A stretch of DNA of 64,000 bases from Panaeolus papilionaceus (taxonomy: Eukaryota; Basidiomycota; Agaricomycetes; Agaricales). Below the pieces are notes generated by a model. The model worked only from the letters and a program-made list of their open reading frames with translations. It made no database searches and was not told the origin of the DNA. A program made the position numbers and the translations under genes. Positions 45,840 to 57,067 of this stretch are shown in pieces (the stretch's first letter is position 1; every line of letters starts with the position of its first letter). The stretch spans positions 1,240,001-1,304,000 of the forward strand of contig JADNRZ010000014.1 of NCBI GenBank assembly GCA_015501605.1, read 5' to 3'.

Positions 45840-47177
45840 CGTATGTATGTGTCCTGCACAATACCTGGAAAGGTGTTCAAATGGGATGAAGAGCTCACCA
45901 GGAGCTGTGGGATCTGGGAACGTTCATCGAACATCTGAGGCGACACCTTTATCCAAAAGTCGACTTCAGGGTAAATAGCAACTACGAGTCGTATGTTTAT
46001 AAGCAGATCCGGGATTTTAGACCTGGTTCATCCGACTTGGCAAGATGGGCGGTGTCAAAACCCACGCGAAGGGCTGCCAAGAAATGAGAAAATATTGAAC
46101 TGAGGTCGGCACCAGCCGGCGCTCTGTCAACGCTCAGTGGTGTAATTTCTAAATTCATGGGTCGAGGTATATCACGGACTCTAGTGATCTCATGTTGTGG
46201 CTGGCCTCAGCGCTTGGGACTTACAAATCGAACAAGTCATCCCGAAGACGACCAGTTTGATTGACGTGAACCATGTTATAATCCGACCTCCACTCGAAAG
46301 AGTCTTTTGACAGACCCAGTTGCGGTCCAATAACTTTTGTCAGTATTGAAATTTGCTACCACAAAAACCGTTCACGAAATTCAAGGCAAGATAACTATGC
46401 CATCAGTGGGTCTCGCCTCACGCATATGCGAGCCGTATCAATAATCAGAGCATATTAGGGGTATGTAACGGACAACGGATGGTCAAGGGGAACAAATTCT
46501 GAGAGTCTTAGTAAAAGGGAAAAGGTGGTTGCGATATATGGGTTGAAGGAAAGACATCGAACACAGACTGCTGAAAAAAATAGAACAAGTAGGGAAGGGA
46601 ACGATCCGTGAGGCGGACTGAATACTGATTGAAGGATAGCATTAATGATATTATTGATTTCTAATATGTACATGCGACTGAATATAGCTCTCTGACCCGC
46701 TTCCCTGATAGCATAATTCCAAGTGCGAATTTCTAATGGATATCAATCTCCAACAATTCCGGCGACTTCGGGGACGGTCCATCTAATGGTTGTGTCGATC
46801 TTATCTTATCAGCTCAGAGTCACGAACGTGTCGCAGAGACTAGGTTGTCACACCATCACACTGTGCACGCTGTCACGGTTGTCCTCGTCGTGTTTCCTGT
46901 TGATCACTTTATCGTCCAAATCAACCCACTCTTCCGTCATTTATTCTTGTACTCTAAGTTTTGACGCGCTTCAAGGGACAATTGGATCAGTGATTAAGCC
47001 CAGAGTTACAGGAAAGAGTCAAGCAAGACGCGTAATCTGCTTGAACGTGAAACGACGTGATCAGGTACGCAGTCAATGTCGTATTCTTCATCCTGAAATC
47101 TAATGCTTCAATCTGGTTTATATGTGTACTCATCAGTATAATCACTGTCATAACTATCCATCCATATCTGACCTCTC
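45840..47177. other. intergenic, no gene recognised
   Basis: Divergent promoter region for the metallopeptidase (minus) and CSN3 (plus). A few short frames have no coding signature. Confidence 0.4.
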
Positions 47178-49088
47178 ATGGCCCAAGTCGCAGACAACCT
47201 GCTCAGCCAAATTACCGCCACCCGTTCTGTCCAAGCGATCAGCAGCATCTTCAAAACCTACATTAGGGATGGCCATGAATCGGTTTTCAGCACCATGCTT
47301 TCAAGTGGACAAGATCCAATTGCGATTTTGAGTGGAGATGTGGCTACGCATACGTTGGGATTGCTGTATTTCTTGTAAGTCCATCTGTTCTTTTTGGTCT
47401 TTGGGGCTTGTAGTTGCGACCTGAGAATTCTATGTGCGGTGATTGGGGAGGAGTACGTTGATTCTCATGCTTTTTGTCCTTTAAATCCTGAATTCAGGTC
47501 TGCACGAGTTCATGGATCGAACATGGCGCCCCTGCCGTCATGGCCGGTCATCGGACAGTTCTGCGCACAGTTCACGCCTGAGCAAGCTAGATTAGCTCCT
47601 GAACGAGGCAGGTATTCCACGTTTACTTCCTTTGAACCTATAATCTAATATGATGTCGCAACAGTGACGAAATTGGCGAAAGGGATTCAAAGATACGCAC
47701 AGCAGAGTGGGAATGTGAGTGCCGTGCTGATGATCAAGCAAATATTGACTGAGGAACGCATCTTTCTGTTGATGAATATAGCCTTCCCTCGCTATTATAC
47801 CCCTTCAAAATCTCATTCAAGGGTACACCCCCGATCTCACATACCTGACTACAATTCACCCTATATTCCTCATGGTACGTTCCTCCTCTCTAGCCAAGTC
47901 ATCGGCTAACCCGAATCTCAGTCATGCGTCACTACTCGCACTTTCAACCCTGCTCTCCCCATCCTCTCTGTTCCCATCACCAACGTCGACACCAACCTCT
48001 GCCCTGATCTCCATTATACCGATAACCTCATCTATCACTACGCAGGGGGCATCGCACTTGCTGCGCTAAAGAGATGGGGTGAAGCCGAGGAGTACTTTGA
48101 GATTTGTGTGACGAGCCCCGGAAATCATCCCGCTGCTCTACAACTCGAGGCGCTGAAGAAGCTGAGATTGGTTCAGGTCATCTCTAAAGGAGAGGTATCC
48201 ATTTTGTATCGCGCTCATACATGCATCGTTGTACTGACGATCAGTTTATCGTGTGAATAGATTGGAGCGCTTCCCAAGTATACCTCTCCTCATCTCCTGA
48301 GACTGTTCCGCAACTCGGTATACGCCAACTTCTTGAAACATTATCCTCAAAATCAGACCGCTCTTCGAGAGTTGGTTGCTAAAGAGAAGTCTGTGTTTGC
48401 TGCTGTGCGTTACCCCTCTTTACTTTAACTTCCTTTTGTTGAACGTCGACTCATACTGGTCGTGACAGGAAAAAAACCTGGGTCTCATTAACCAAGCCAT
48501 CGCGCGCGCACCGCGTTGGGTCATCAAGAAACTGACGGCGACGTATGTCACGCTCCATCTCTCTGATATCGCAAAGAGAGTAGGCATTCAGAGTGAAGAC
48601 GAAGTACGGGCAGTGCTTCTGAGCATGGTGCGTCTTTGTTCCCTTCGTTTGTTACGCCACAACTGAGCCTTACCTTTCGCTCATTCAGATCGAATCCAAC
48701 GAACTCACCGCTCAAATCTCATCCTCCAACACCGTCACGTTTACCGATCCCCCTCCTTCCTTCACAAAAGCCGAAGTCGACGAGATTTTGAGCAAGTCTC
48801 AAGACCAAGCTGCGCTGATGACGTATTTGGATAAGGAGGTCGGAAGGAGCAAGGAGTTCTTGACAAAGGTGCGTTCTAGTTTCCTTCTTGTATTCGTTTC
48901 GTGAATAAATGGACGAGGAATGTGTTTGATTAACTTGAAATTTCGTTTCTGTCGTTGTTTATGTATAGGTTACAAAGAGCCACGATACGTGGGGTCCTAC
49001 AGGGCCTGGCGGGATGGGAATGGGGTTGGACGAGGATCTCTATCAGCCATCGACGATGGGCTGGAACGACGAGACCATGTTTTCTTGA
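47178..49088 (+). CDS. CSN3: COP9 signalosome complex subunit 3 (PCI domain), 441 residues
   Basis: Nine exons: join(47178..47374,47498..47607,47665..47714,47782..47874,47922..48194,48261..48404,48469..48627,48689..48868,48969..49088). The protein follows subunit 3 throughout: QARLAPERVTKLAKGI, AIIPLQNLIQGYTPDLTYLT, HYAGGIALAALKRWGEAEEY, then the PCI/winged-helix part with RAPRWVIKKLTATYVTLHLS and a Gly/Met-rich acidic tail. The COP9 signalosome removes NEDD8 from cullin ubiquitin ligases; subunit 3 is a structural PCI subunit, nuclear and cytosolic. Intron 2 requires a GC donor (CGAG|GCAGGT) to keep the conserved R-V-T-K junction in frame. Confidence 0.92.
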
Positions 49089-50050
49089 GGGGTGGTAGGA
49101 GACATCTGGTAGTATGCATGTGCCTGGACATGAACTACAGCGCGAGGCGATAAGGCGATGAAGTTGAAAGGTTTGAGCTGAATGCTATGACGTGAAAGAG
49201 TCTTTTTCATCATGATTTCTTACACCGTTTGATATTTTTGTTCGCTCAAGTTTGGTCACTTGTAATTTTAGAAAATAAGAAATGTTCGCTTTGACTTTGT
49301 AGCTGGAACTGTGACTAAATGTCTAAAAATAGAACTCGTCAACCTCGTGTCCGGGAGTCTCAGGGGCTACTTTAGAGTATGTCGACAGACGCGACAAGCG
49401 TTCAACGTTCAACACGGAAAAACTTGTCATGTAACCCAATGGTTTCCACATCCACACCATAGATCCGGTTGGTCCTCATCTTCGCAGGTTTGCAATTACC
49501 GATTGGCAGTAAAAGGTAGCAAATGAATTATCAACAGCGGGGATTTTAAGGGAATGATGCACTAACAATATCGGACGGATGCACCACATACGGTGTTCAG
49601 GTTCTACCGACGTCATCAGGCACTCTCTTCTTGATAGTGGGTCCTATAGGAAATATCGCTTGCGGCGACGGCTATCATGCAGTAGAGGCGCTCATCTATG
49701 GGCTCTCAGTCCAATTATGCTACCCATTCTGCTTTCGAGGTTATTCACATCCTTACCGAGTGACGGAGCCCATCATTGACCGTTCTATTCACCACGCCTC
49801 CCACGCTTGTTCCTATCCTTATCGTTTTGATGCTAATGCAGCCACCCAGACACACCAATATATTTCGTGCACCCGATCTAGCTCTGTCACAGATGCATTA
49901 AAAATATTTTGCGGTGCTTTATATTTATATCGGGCTCTTCTTGGATATAAGATCGTAGAACAGACCTAAATTCAGCATTCTGCAGTTCGCTGTCTTCCCT
50001 TGCACCATATACGTTGTTACCCAACGTCTCGGTGAAGCAATTTGCGCGTC
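49089..50050. other. intergenic; desaturase upstream region
   Basis: No gene recognised. A TTATATTTATATCGG AT-rich element near 49920 is a possible TATA region for the desaturase, about 130 bases upstream of its start. Confidence 0.4.
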
Positions 50051-52082
50051 ATGTTCTTCCGTAATGGTCCTGAATACGAAGCGCGGTTCGTTCCCCCATT
50101 TTTGTGAGCTTCTACCTGGCTAAATCCCTGCGCAGGCTTCGGAGACCTTTCTCACCCCCGAAACTGACACTTAGAGATCTTCACGACGCTGTACCGAAGG
50201 AGTTACTTCAAAGTAAAAAAATAGCATATCATATGACATTCTCCTCAATATTTCACTTCCCGTAGAGAACCAATTGAAGGCTGCCTACTACGTCGCTCGC
50301 GACGTTGCACTCGCCGCTCTTTTGTATAGGTTCGCGTCCTCGATTACGCCCTGGGCGTCCACAGACTTTGGGGGCTTTGTACCGTCACCATTGAAGAAGA
50401 TATTAGTTAAATCCAGCATGTGGCTGTTGTATTGGTGGTTCCAGGGTCTCGTGGGCGCTGGGATATTCTGTATAGGCAAGGGATCTTAACCAACTTGATA
50501 GGAATCATCGACCTGGATGCTCACTCGGTCCTGTACAGGGCATGATGCGGGACACACCTCGCTATTCAACAGCAATATAATCAATGACACGATAGGCTTT
50601 ATCTTACATTCTGTAAGCCGATCACGCTTCAAGCATGCAATCATACGCATGATTCAGGGGACCCCTCATTTCTGCAGTACCTCTTGATCCCATATTTCGC
50701 TTGGAAATTCTCACACAATACACATCATGTGCGTTTTGCAGAATTATTTATAGTGTGGCACACCACTTATGATTATATGAATCACAGAAAACTACTGGAT
50801 CAATGGAGCGTGATGAAAACTATGTCCCTTACACTCGTTCGAGGGTCGGACTGCCAGACGAGAAGGCTGCCACCACCAGAGACTATAGCGAGATGTTCGA
50901 AGAGACGCCCCTCTTTACTTTGTTCCGCATGTTGGTAATGCAAGGCTTGTGCGTTCTTTCGCAGCATACCAATAATACGCTTCGTCCCTGATTCGTCCTC
51001 TATAAAAAGCGGTTGGTGGCTATACCTGTCGTGAGCGTTCCTTCTTCAACACCTGTGAGGATGGGGCGCTGACTCTCAACAGACAAAATACGATGGGTTC
51101 CCCTCAACATGCCAAGGGTACCAGTCATTTCAAACCCAGTTCATCCCTTTACAAAGATAATCAAAGGAAATATATTGTTCTGTCAAACATGGGAGTTGCA
51201 GCGATGGTGGGCATTCTCTATTACCTAGGCCTCGAATTCTTTTTGTGGTACTATGTCGTTCCGTATCTCGTAAGTTCGGTCACATGCAGTTGAAGTGTGT
51301 GATACTCATGCGTTGCAACAAATGAATTTAGCTCGTGAACCACTGGTAATATTTTTTCAGGTTTTAATGCGGTGATTTCTTACAACAATTGCTTCTCTCC
51401 TTCTCGACATTAGGATAGGTGGGTGTCTTCTGAGTCCACCTATCGCGTAATACTGAACTCTTGTCAAACAGTGATGTTCACATTCCTCCATCATTCTGAT
51501 CCAACGATCCCCCATTACCGCAAGGGAAAATGGACCTTCCTCCGTGGCGCAGCCGCCACCATAGATCGCCCTCTCCTTGGATATTTCGGTCGATTCTTCT
51601 TCCATAACATTAGCCATGATCACGTTGCACATCGTACGTCTATTTCCATCGCTCCCCTTTTCAGCGCTAATGGTTTGGCGTTTATGTTATAGACTTCTTC
51701 CTTAGAGCACCATTTTGTGAGTCTCGCCTTGACATATTCAATTCTTACATGTCGACTGATCTTTATGGGTAAGATAATGGCCCGAAGATCACCGAAGCGC
51801 TCAAAAAAGCTCTCGGAGAAGATTACAACTACGACTCAACGGTAAGACTCAACCTCACTTCACCGAACCATACTATTGTCGGATTAACTGATCCATGTAT
51901 AGAATACCTTCTACGCACTCTATCGCTCATTTACCCAATGCTTATTTGTTGAGGATGAGGGAGACATAGTCTTCTACAAGAACAAGAAGGGTGTTGCCGC
52001 ACGCATTGTCGCCGAATCTGAGGGGTATAAGGAGACAAGGAGCTTTGAGGTCCAGGAAATCAACGAGCAGGCAACCTTTTGA
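50051..52082 (+). CDS. delta-12-type fatty acid desaturase, 421 residues, 14 exons
   Basis: Membrane-bound di-iron desaturase expected to convert oleoyl to linoleoyl chains in the ER. Exons: join(50051..50085,50136..50212,50266..50475,50539..50612,50678..50728,50788..50948,51010..51027,51083..51269,51332..51345,51414..51418,51472..51633,51693..51716,51774..51841,51903..52082). Histidine boxes: HDAGH (109-113), HNTHH (145-149), HVAHH (328-332). MERDENYVPYTRS and YSEMFEETPLFTLFRML are family landmarks. Exon 10 is 5 bases (GATAG); with it the sequence reads NHWIVMFTFLHHSD, and without it no in-frame join exists. Intron 3 uses a GC donor (ATAG|GCAAGG). All phases close and no stop interrupts the frame. 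The N-terminus MFFRNGPEYEARL matches the family start. Delta-12 specificity is inferred by family resemblance. Confidence 0.9.
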
Positions 52083-52339
52083 AATTTATAGACTTATTTT
52101 ATTGAATAATATGTTATAATTTGTCTCTTTTTATACAACACTTGAGGCTGCCCCTCACATCTACATAGGTTGGAGCGATCCTTCATCGTCATTTTAATCT
52201 CTCGACCATCTTGCACTTGTCTATAGCACAGCCACATTTCTGTAAGAGCTCTCTCAGCCACGAGTCAACGTTTCTTGTCCTTTCCCTGCCATCTTCTCAG
52301 TCTCAGATCTCATATCTCATCACGTAGTTCACCTCTACC

Positions 52340-53150
52340 ATGTGTCATGCAGATGCGGCCTTTCCCTATGGAAATTTCAGCCTCATCATCAACCACTTGG
52401 GTTCTCATCCTGACTACAGGCAAGATCTCATTACACTCGGAAACGTCTCCACCACGTTTGCCCATTTACGGCGTCGCTACCTCTTTTGGGAAGTCAAGCT
52501 GGGCGACGACCCATCACCAGAATATCACGCACGCCTGATAAACCTCCTTTCCTCGCATCCAGAGCTCTCTACTTTACCTCGTCATCTCGTGATCCACAAA
52601 GGTTTTTCATATCAAAAGTTTGCAACGCAGATCGATACCCTCGCATTCACTTCCATTGCACACCCACACATATATCCTCAATTCGAAAGCATCAAAAAGC
52701 TCTCAATTCGTGGCCATCCCACACCGGAGACCTGTTACCTACCACCAGAGGAAGAGATCACGCGGCCGTTAATTCATGGTCAAGCCCTTGATCACTTCCT
52801 GATCAAAGGGTGCCGAAAAAGTTTGTTACTCGACTCCGTTCAACACAATCCAATCATCCATATACTCTCCCAACCAAATTTCGTTCATTTCTCCCTCATG
52901 TTGTGCAGCACGGTACCTTGGGATGAGGACCCTCCTTCCCAGGAGCTACAGTATAACGCCTGAAGCCCACACCACCATCTTCACCTCCTTCGGCATGTCC
53001 CCCGCATACACCGAGCCGCTCAGTCTTGCTGAGCAGGCATACAACGAAGGGACCGAGGAGGCGGTGTTTAATGCCCCCGAGCGGGAGAAGTGGGTAGGAA
53101 AGATAGGGCTGAGGGAGTTTGTGAAAGCTAATGTTGGGGTGTGGAACTAG
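52340..53150 (+). pseudogene. F-box/LRR-like gene 1, 3'-truncated and joined to a foreign C-terminal fragment
   Basis: From ATG 52340 a frame of 207 codons follows the N-terminal half of the family: an F-box-like region (SLIINHLGSHPDYRQDLITL) and LRR-like segments (HILSQPNFVHFSLMLC). It breaks off near 52955, where paralogues continue with GFKLKTFT. After the stop at 52961 a different frame encodes about 60 residues (HTTIFTSFGMSPAYTEPLSL, REKWVGKIGLREFVKANVGV) that look like the C-terminus of an unrelated protein I cannot name. Probably not functional as an F-box protein, though a short product could be made. Confidence 0.65.
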
Positions 53151-53375
53151 GGGTCGAATTTGTGGGGATGAATTGGATGAAGCTCAAAACGACTGCTACA
53201 TACCCTTTTTCGAGATTTTGTTGATTAATGGAGTTATATATGTATTAAGTCGAGTCTGTGAGCTATCGTCCAAGTTCCGAAATGAATGGGACAGGAGCAG
53301 TAGTTGGAGATAAAATTTCGCGGACAAATTATAAGCACTGAACGGCCATCCTTCAGCATATTTACGATTCATGGA
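53151..53375. other. intergenic, no gene recognised
   Basis: Short spacer between the truncated F-box-like gene and the poly-C tract. Confidence 0.35.
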
Positions 53376-53394
53376 CCCCCCCCCCCCCCCCCCC
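53376..53394. repeat. 19-base poly-C tract
   Basis: Uninterrupted run of C. It sits directly before a desaturase fragment whose parent has ACCCCTC at the same place. Confidence 0.9.
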
Positions 53395-53480
53395 AATTTC
53401 CGCAGTACCTCTTGATCCCATACTTTGGTTCGAAGGTCACACGTATTACACGCCATGTACGTTTGCAGAAGTATAGACAG
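53395..53480 (+). pseudogene. desaturase exon 5 fragment
   Basis: Matches 50670-50755 of the desaturase gene: TTCCGCAG|TACCTCTTGATCCC, then CATACTTTGGTTCGAAG and CACGCCATGTACGTTTGCAG, i.e. the acceptor, the exon for YLLIPYFAWKFSHNTHH and the following donor. The second histidine box is degraded (CAC CAT replaced). The flanking introns are copied, so this is a DNA-level fragment. Confidence 0.75.
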
Positions 53481-53822
53481 CGTCGCAGAGACCCGACCTT
53501 GACATGAACACCTGATATCAGTTGGGCGCTTGACATCATGCGGTGCGGGCGTTAGCGAGGACATAACAAACCCCACATTGATGCCTAACTTGAGACTCAA
53601 GTAACGGGGGCGTGACCGTACATGGTGTCGACAGATATTTTATTTCTATGCTCAAAATGAGAGATATGAAATATCATATCTGCCTAAACAAATTTAAAAG
53701 CGAAACACATGGAAATTCTTTACAACAACATCAGACGCCCAGAACTCAATCATGAAACCCTCCAGCCGTCCTATCTTCTTCTCTCATTCGCACTCCTCGC
53801 CTTCGATTCAACTACTCATGAC
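53481..53822. other. intergenic; 3' flank of family B gene 4
   Basis: Includes a family B 3' flank (CTCTCATTCGCACTCCTCGCC near 53777). No gene otherwise. Confidence 0.4.
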
Positions 53823-54212
53823 TCAAGAACGGTCGTGGCATTGCCAGTCCCAAACGGTGCCTAGTTGAAAAGAATCGGTTAGCACACTCTGTCACTCAGA
53901 GTGTATTGTGGCAGACGTACCACCACCGCAAGAGGCATAAGCTTCACCACCATGGCGACGAACACAGTAACCGTCCATGTTCACGCTGTATCTGTTGTTG
54001 TTAAAGACGCACTGCCAATCACCGCAGCCATTGCCGGTGGTGATAGCAACGTAGTCATTGGTGTATTGCTCCTTGCAAGCTGCCTGGACGTCGATGTTGC
54101 TCAGCCAGACCCTCTTTGCGATGGTGACCTCCTCTGGAACAGCAGCAGGGCTGGCGAGGCAGGCAGTGGCGCCGAAGAGAGCGACGAGAATGGTGGAAGG
54201 TTTGAAGATCAT
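53823..54212 (-). CDS. family B small secreted six-cysteine protein 4
   Basis: Two exons, complement(join(53823..53860,53921..54212)), 109 residues. Signal peptide MIFKPSTILVALFGATACLA, IAKR processing site, then six cysteines with the short C3-C4 loop (x14) as in gene 1. The CYDWQC core is CGDWQC here. Two donors three bases apart (GTGGTA or GTACGT) are possible; the upstream one keeps the family's x8 spacing between C5 and C6, the other adds a Gly. It is isolated from the main cluster by about 18 kb and lies among the F-box-like genes. Confidence 0.82.
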
Positions 54213-54879
54213 TTCGAAAGCTGCTGCGAGTGTGAGCTAGTACTGCTGAAAGCGAGTCATAAAAAGTGCTTGCTCACCGACTTTGTGACTTTGGGAAGTA
54301 AGTGAAGCTCAGGATGAAGAAAAATGAACTCTGAAAGGAGCCTTCCTATAGACATTTTGGCGCCTACTGAACCATTCCTTATTAGTGTTCAAACGTTATC
54401 TGGCTTGGCAAAGTGGCTTAAATTACGAGATAACTTGTGGAGAACTCGAGAAGAATCAACTGCGGCTGATGCTTGGGGTTCGAAGGCCATGAATCTGACA
54501 AACACAGCAGACCTATCGCAACACGGAGCCTCTTCCCTTGGAGTCGCCCCAACGGCGTGTGCTTGGAGCACGCTCATTGTATGTATGTATTCTCAGAATG
54601 CCCTACATGCTACTTGTATCTATCTAGTGATATAGTAGGCATTGTAACAGGACTCCTTCACATTGTTCTCCTCTCAGGCTTCTTCGAATCTCACCGTGGT
54701 CACCGGTCCTGTTCTGGACCAAGTTTTATTCGAGCTTTATAACCCGACTGTGTCAAATATGAATCTCCTCTGGCAGATGTGGTCAAGGTTACATATTCGA
54801 GGGTCTGGAAAAGGAGTGGAATATAGGATTGATAGAGATCGGACTCGCTCCATTCGTTCAATACTGACATGACTAGCAC
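54213..54879 (-). promoter_or_regulatory. leader and promoter of family B gene 4
   Basis: Up to about 54450 the reverse complement matches the family B leader: 5' UTR intron with a TACTGCTGAAAGC-like 3' part, TTTTGCC..TAAGCCACTTTG and TTATCTCGTAATTTAAGCC. The more distal shared block is absent. The remainder to 54879 contains no gene. Confidence 0.5.
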
Positions 54880-55232
54880 GGATATTTTCTTTCCGATTCA
54901 TCTATTCCATTATTTTGTTCATATTTTTTCTCTATTAATCGTTCAACTGCCCCCTCTCTCACTCCACGCCTCTTTTACCTGTTTCTTTTGTTTCATACTC
55001 TTTCTTGTATGATGCGTTGGCGCTTTCTTGTTTTGTTTTGAACCCCCCATTTTACTTTGTGTAGAAGCCTTTGTGGAAATGCACCAGCTTAATTTATTGT
55101 GTCTCAGCATTCATCTCTGTCTAAGGAAGCATTTTTGGCTTCAAATCTAGCTTGAATAACCCACACCCAAATGCAGAGCGCCCTCAGCAACGCTGACCTC
55201 ACTCCAGTCACCGAGTGAGCTCGTTCCACGCA
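54880..55232. repeat. second copy of the element inserted at 57822-58516 (partial)
   Basis: Diverged but collinear with about 58070-58515: TCAACTGCCCCCTCTCTCAC, GGCGCTTTC.TG, AGGAAGC.TTTTTGGCTTCAA, and CGCTGACCTCACTCCAGTCA. No protein is recognisable; nature unknown. Confidence 0.6.
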
Positions 55233-55689
55233 CACGTCAACCAAGTTTGCATCTCAAATAGCGTTTGAATTGATCTATTTGGTCAAACCGATAAATAATC
55301 TGTTTAAAATCTGTAACGGGGCGCCCGGTCATTGCAGCAGGAGCCTCGTGCACCCTGAGAGTGGGAAAGGTTTGACGAGGTTCCAATGGGGAACAGGGAT
55401 GACGTCCCGAACCTTAGAGATATGGAAAGTGTTTATGTATCTGTCTCCAGATGCCCGCGCCAAGTCTTTCGAAGTTATCAGGTGGATCCCTAACTTTGCG
55501 AATAAGGCGTGAAAAAATACCGCGTTAATTTATTATGTCTGCTGCGGGGTTAATGTGATATAACGCTGTGGGATACCTGTCCCTGGATCTTGGTTGAAAC
55601 GACATAGTACATGCTAGCATGTTTATCGACATTTGGGTTTCTTACAAGCTTGGGTTTTCCACGCACTAAAAATCCATTCGATGTTAAGC
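55233..55689. other. intergenic, no gene recognised
   Basis: An 80-codon open frame at 55270-55512 has no recognisable features. Confidence 0.35.
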
Positions 55690-55805
55690 TCATCCGTCCA
55701 CCGCCCTCGGCTCTCACACTGGGAGGGGTTCGTTTTTCGATGACCTCTTCCTCTCCCCATACTCGACTACTCCGGCTACGGAGACTCGATCATAAGAACC
55801 AAGAT
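55690..55805. repeat. relative of the foldback at 18235-18379
   Basis: Shares CCACCG.CCTCGGCTCTC.CACTGGGAG and GACTACTCCGGCTACGGAG, ending AAGAACCAAGATG. The inverted repeats are less perfect than in the 18.2 kb copy. Confidence 0.5.
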
Positions 55806-55834
55806 GTCAATTGTTGAACGCGGTTCACTGGCAA

Positions 55835-56606
55835 CGGCAGATCCCGCAATCGCGTTAATCCATAACCAAGTCCTGGATTACTTCATCGATAGGACATGCT
55901 TAACAAGACTGGCCCTCAGTTGTATGATTTAGTTACCTATCATCCTTATCCTCTATCAACCACATCTCGTCCACATTGAGCTTAGAGTGTATGCCGTGAA
56001 GCCTTGGCTTTACAATCCACCTTCTGCCGAACTCCCAGCAAATGGGTTCAAACTCAAAACATTTACCTACGAAGGTTTCAGATCGGGGAATGATCTTGGT
56101 CTAGTGCTTTTGTACTGTAAATATTTAAAAATTCTTACGCACATGGAGGCGTTTGCTATCACCTCACCTAGCAGCAAGTCAGGCATTCCCAAGAACGACA
56201 TCCCGCCGCTGACTTTCACAAACCTCAACACCATTACTTCTACCTCTATGCTGGATTGGCTTTCGTTGTGTAGAATGACAGAGGGAGTGAGCAAACTGGA
56301 CCCAACGCCAGCTTTCCCGAGCGTGAAATACCTTACGCTCTTCGTGCGGGTACTCGATCAGATGACAACGATTTCCCGCACCTGCAATATGTGGAGGTTT
56401 GCATCTGTGTTCAGATCCACACGGTCAGACCTCCGGTATTCTCTCTTGGAGTTGAATAGGCTGGTGACGAAGGGGATAGATGTCAGGTAGACTGGACAAA
56501 GAGAGATTTTGAGCGTTCATTGGAGCCTCAAGCCCCTAATTCGATTGCGGAGCTTGTCAAGGGATTCTGAACTGGATGTTTGTTGTGCGGCGTATGTGAT
56601 ATGAAT
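55835..56606 (+). pseudogene. F-box/LRR-like gene 2, 5'-deleted
   Basis: Begins in the middle of the family, at the equivalent of LHRMVDNGCLTSL (here NQVLDYFIDRTCLTRL). A TAG near 55929 interrupts the frame just before LPIILILYQPHLVHIEL. After that, about 167 codons (GFKLKTFTYEGF, DIPPLTFTNLNTI) follow the paralogues; a second disruption precedes the terminal VCCAAYVI-like end near 56590. No F-box region or start codon. Confidence 0.7.
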
Positions 56607-56789
56607 TTGGTGGCATCACTATCTTGTAATTGGATCTTAAATAGAATAAAACAACTTTCGCTGTCTGACTCTTGAGCGATGTTTCGAGGACTTGCTTATG
56701 TGTTCACCAGACACTCCGCCACGTTATTCCACAATCTGTGTCAGTAGCCTGTCCAGCCACAACTGCGTCCGCTCTGAACGCTGTTGCCC
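56607..56789. other. intergenic, no gene recognised
   Basis: Short spacer between F-box-like gene 2 and the inverted-repeat element. Confidence 0.4.
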
Positions 56790-56972
56790 CAGGGGGGAGG
56801 GGCCGGGAAATTTCTGTTTCCGACTCTGGCAGCCATGTACCGCTGATGTAATTTTCTGATGGGTACATCGCTCCTGGGGTCCTCGCTGGGACATCAAGGG
56901 TTCAATATGCTAACATCAGCGGCACATGGCTGCCAGAATCGGAAACGGAAATTTCCCGGCCGCTCCCCCCCT
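56790..56972. mobile_element. ~180-base MITE-like inverted-repeat element
   Basis: Left arm about 56791-56851 and right arm about 56911-56970 are inverted repeats of about 58 bases with few mismatches (GGCCGGGAAATTTCTGTTTC against GGCCGGGAAATTTCCGTTTC; CTGGCAGCCATGTACCGCTG against CTGGCAGCCATGTGCCGCTG). It could fold into a long hairpin. The target duplication is not clear. It ends about 95 bases before the start of F-box-like gene 3. Confidence 0.7.
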
Positions 56973-57067
56973 ACAGCGCCCTGCTGGTGTTCCCAGGATT
57001 TAGGTGACATTTCTCATCAGCTGATGTCACAAATTAAAGTTCAGCTGTAACTCTTCCATCAGCCGTC

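Noticed and set aside
55270..55512. 80-codon open frame between repeat copies
   Set aside because: No features, no paralogue, flanked by repeat remnants.
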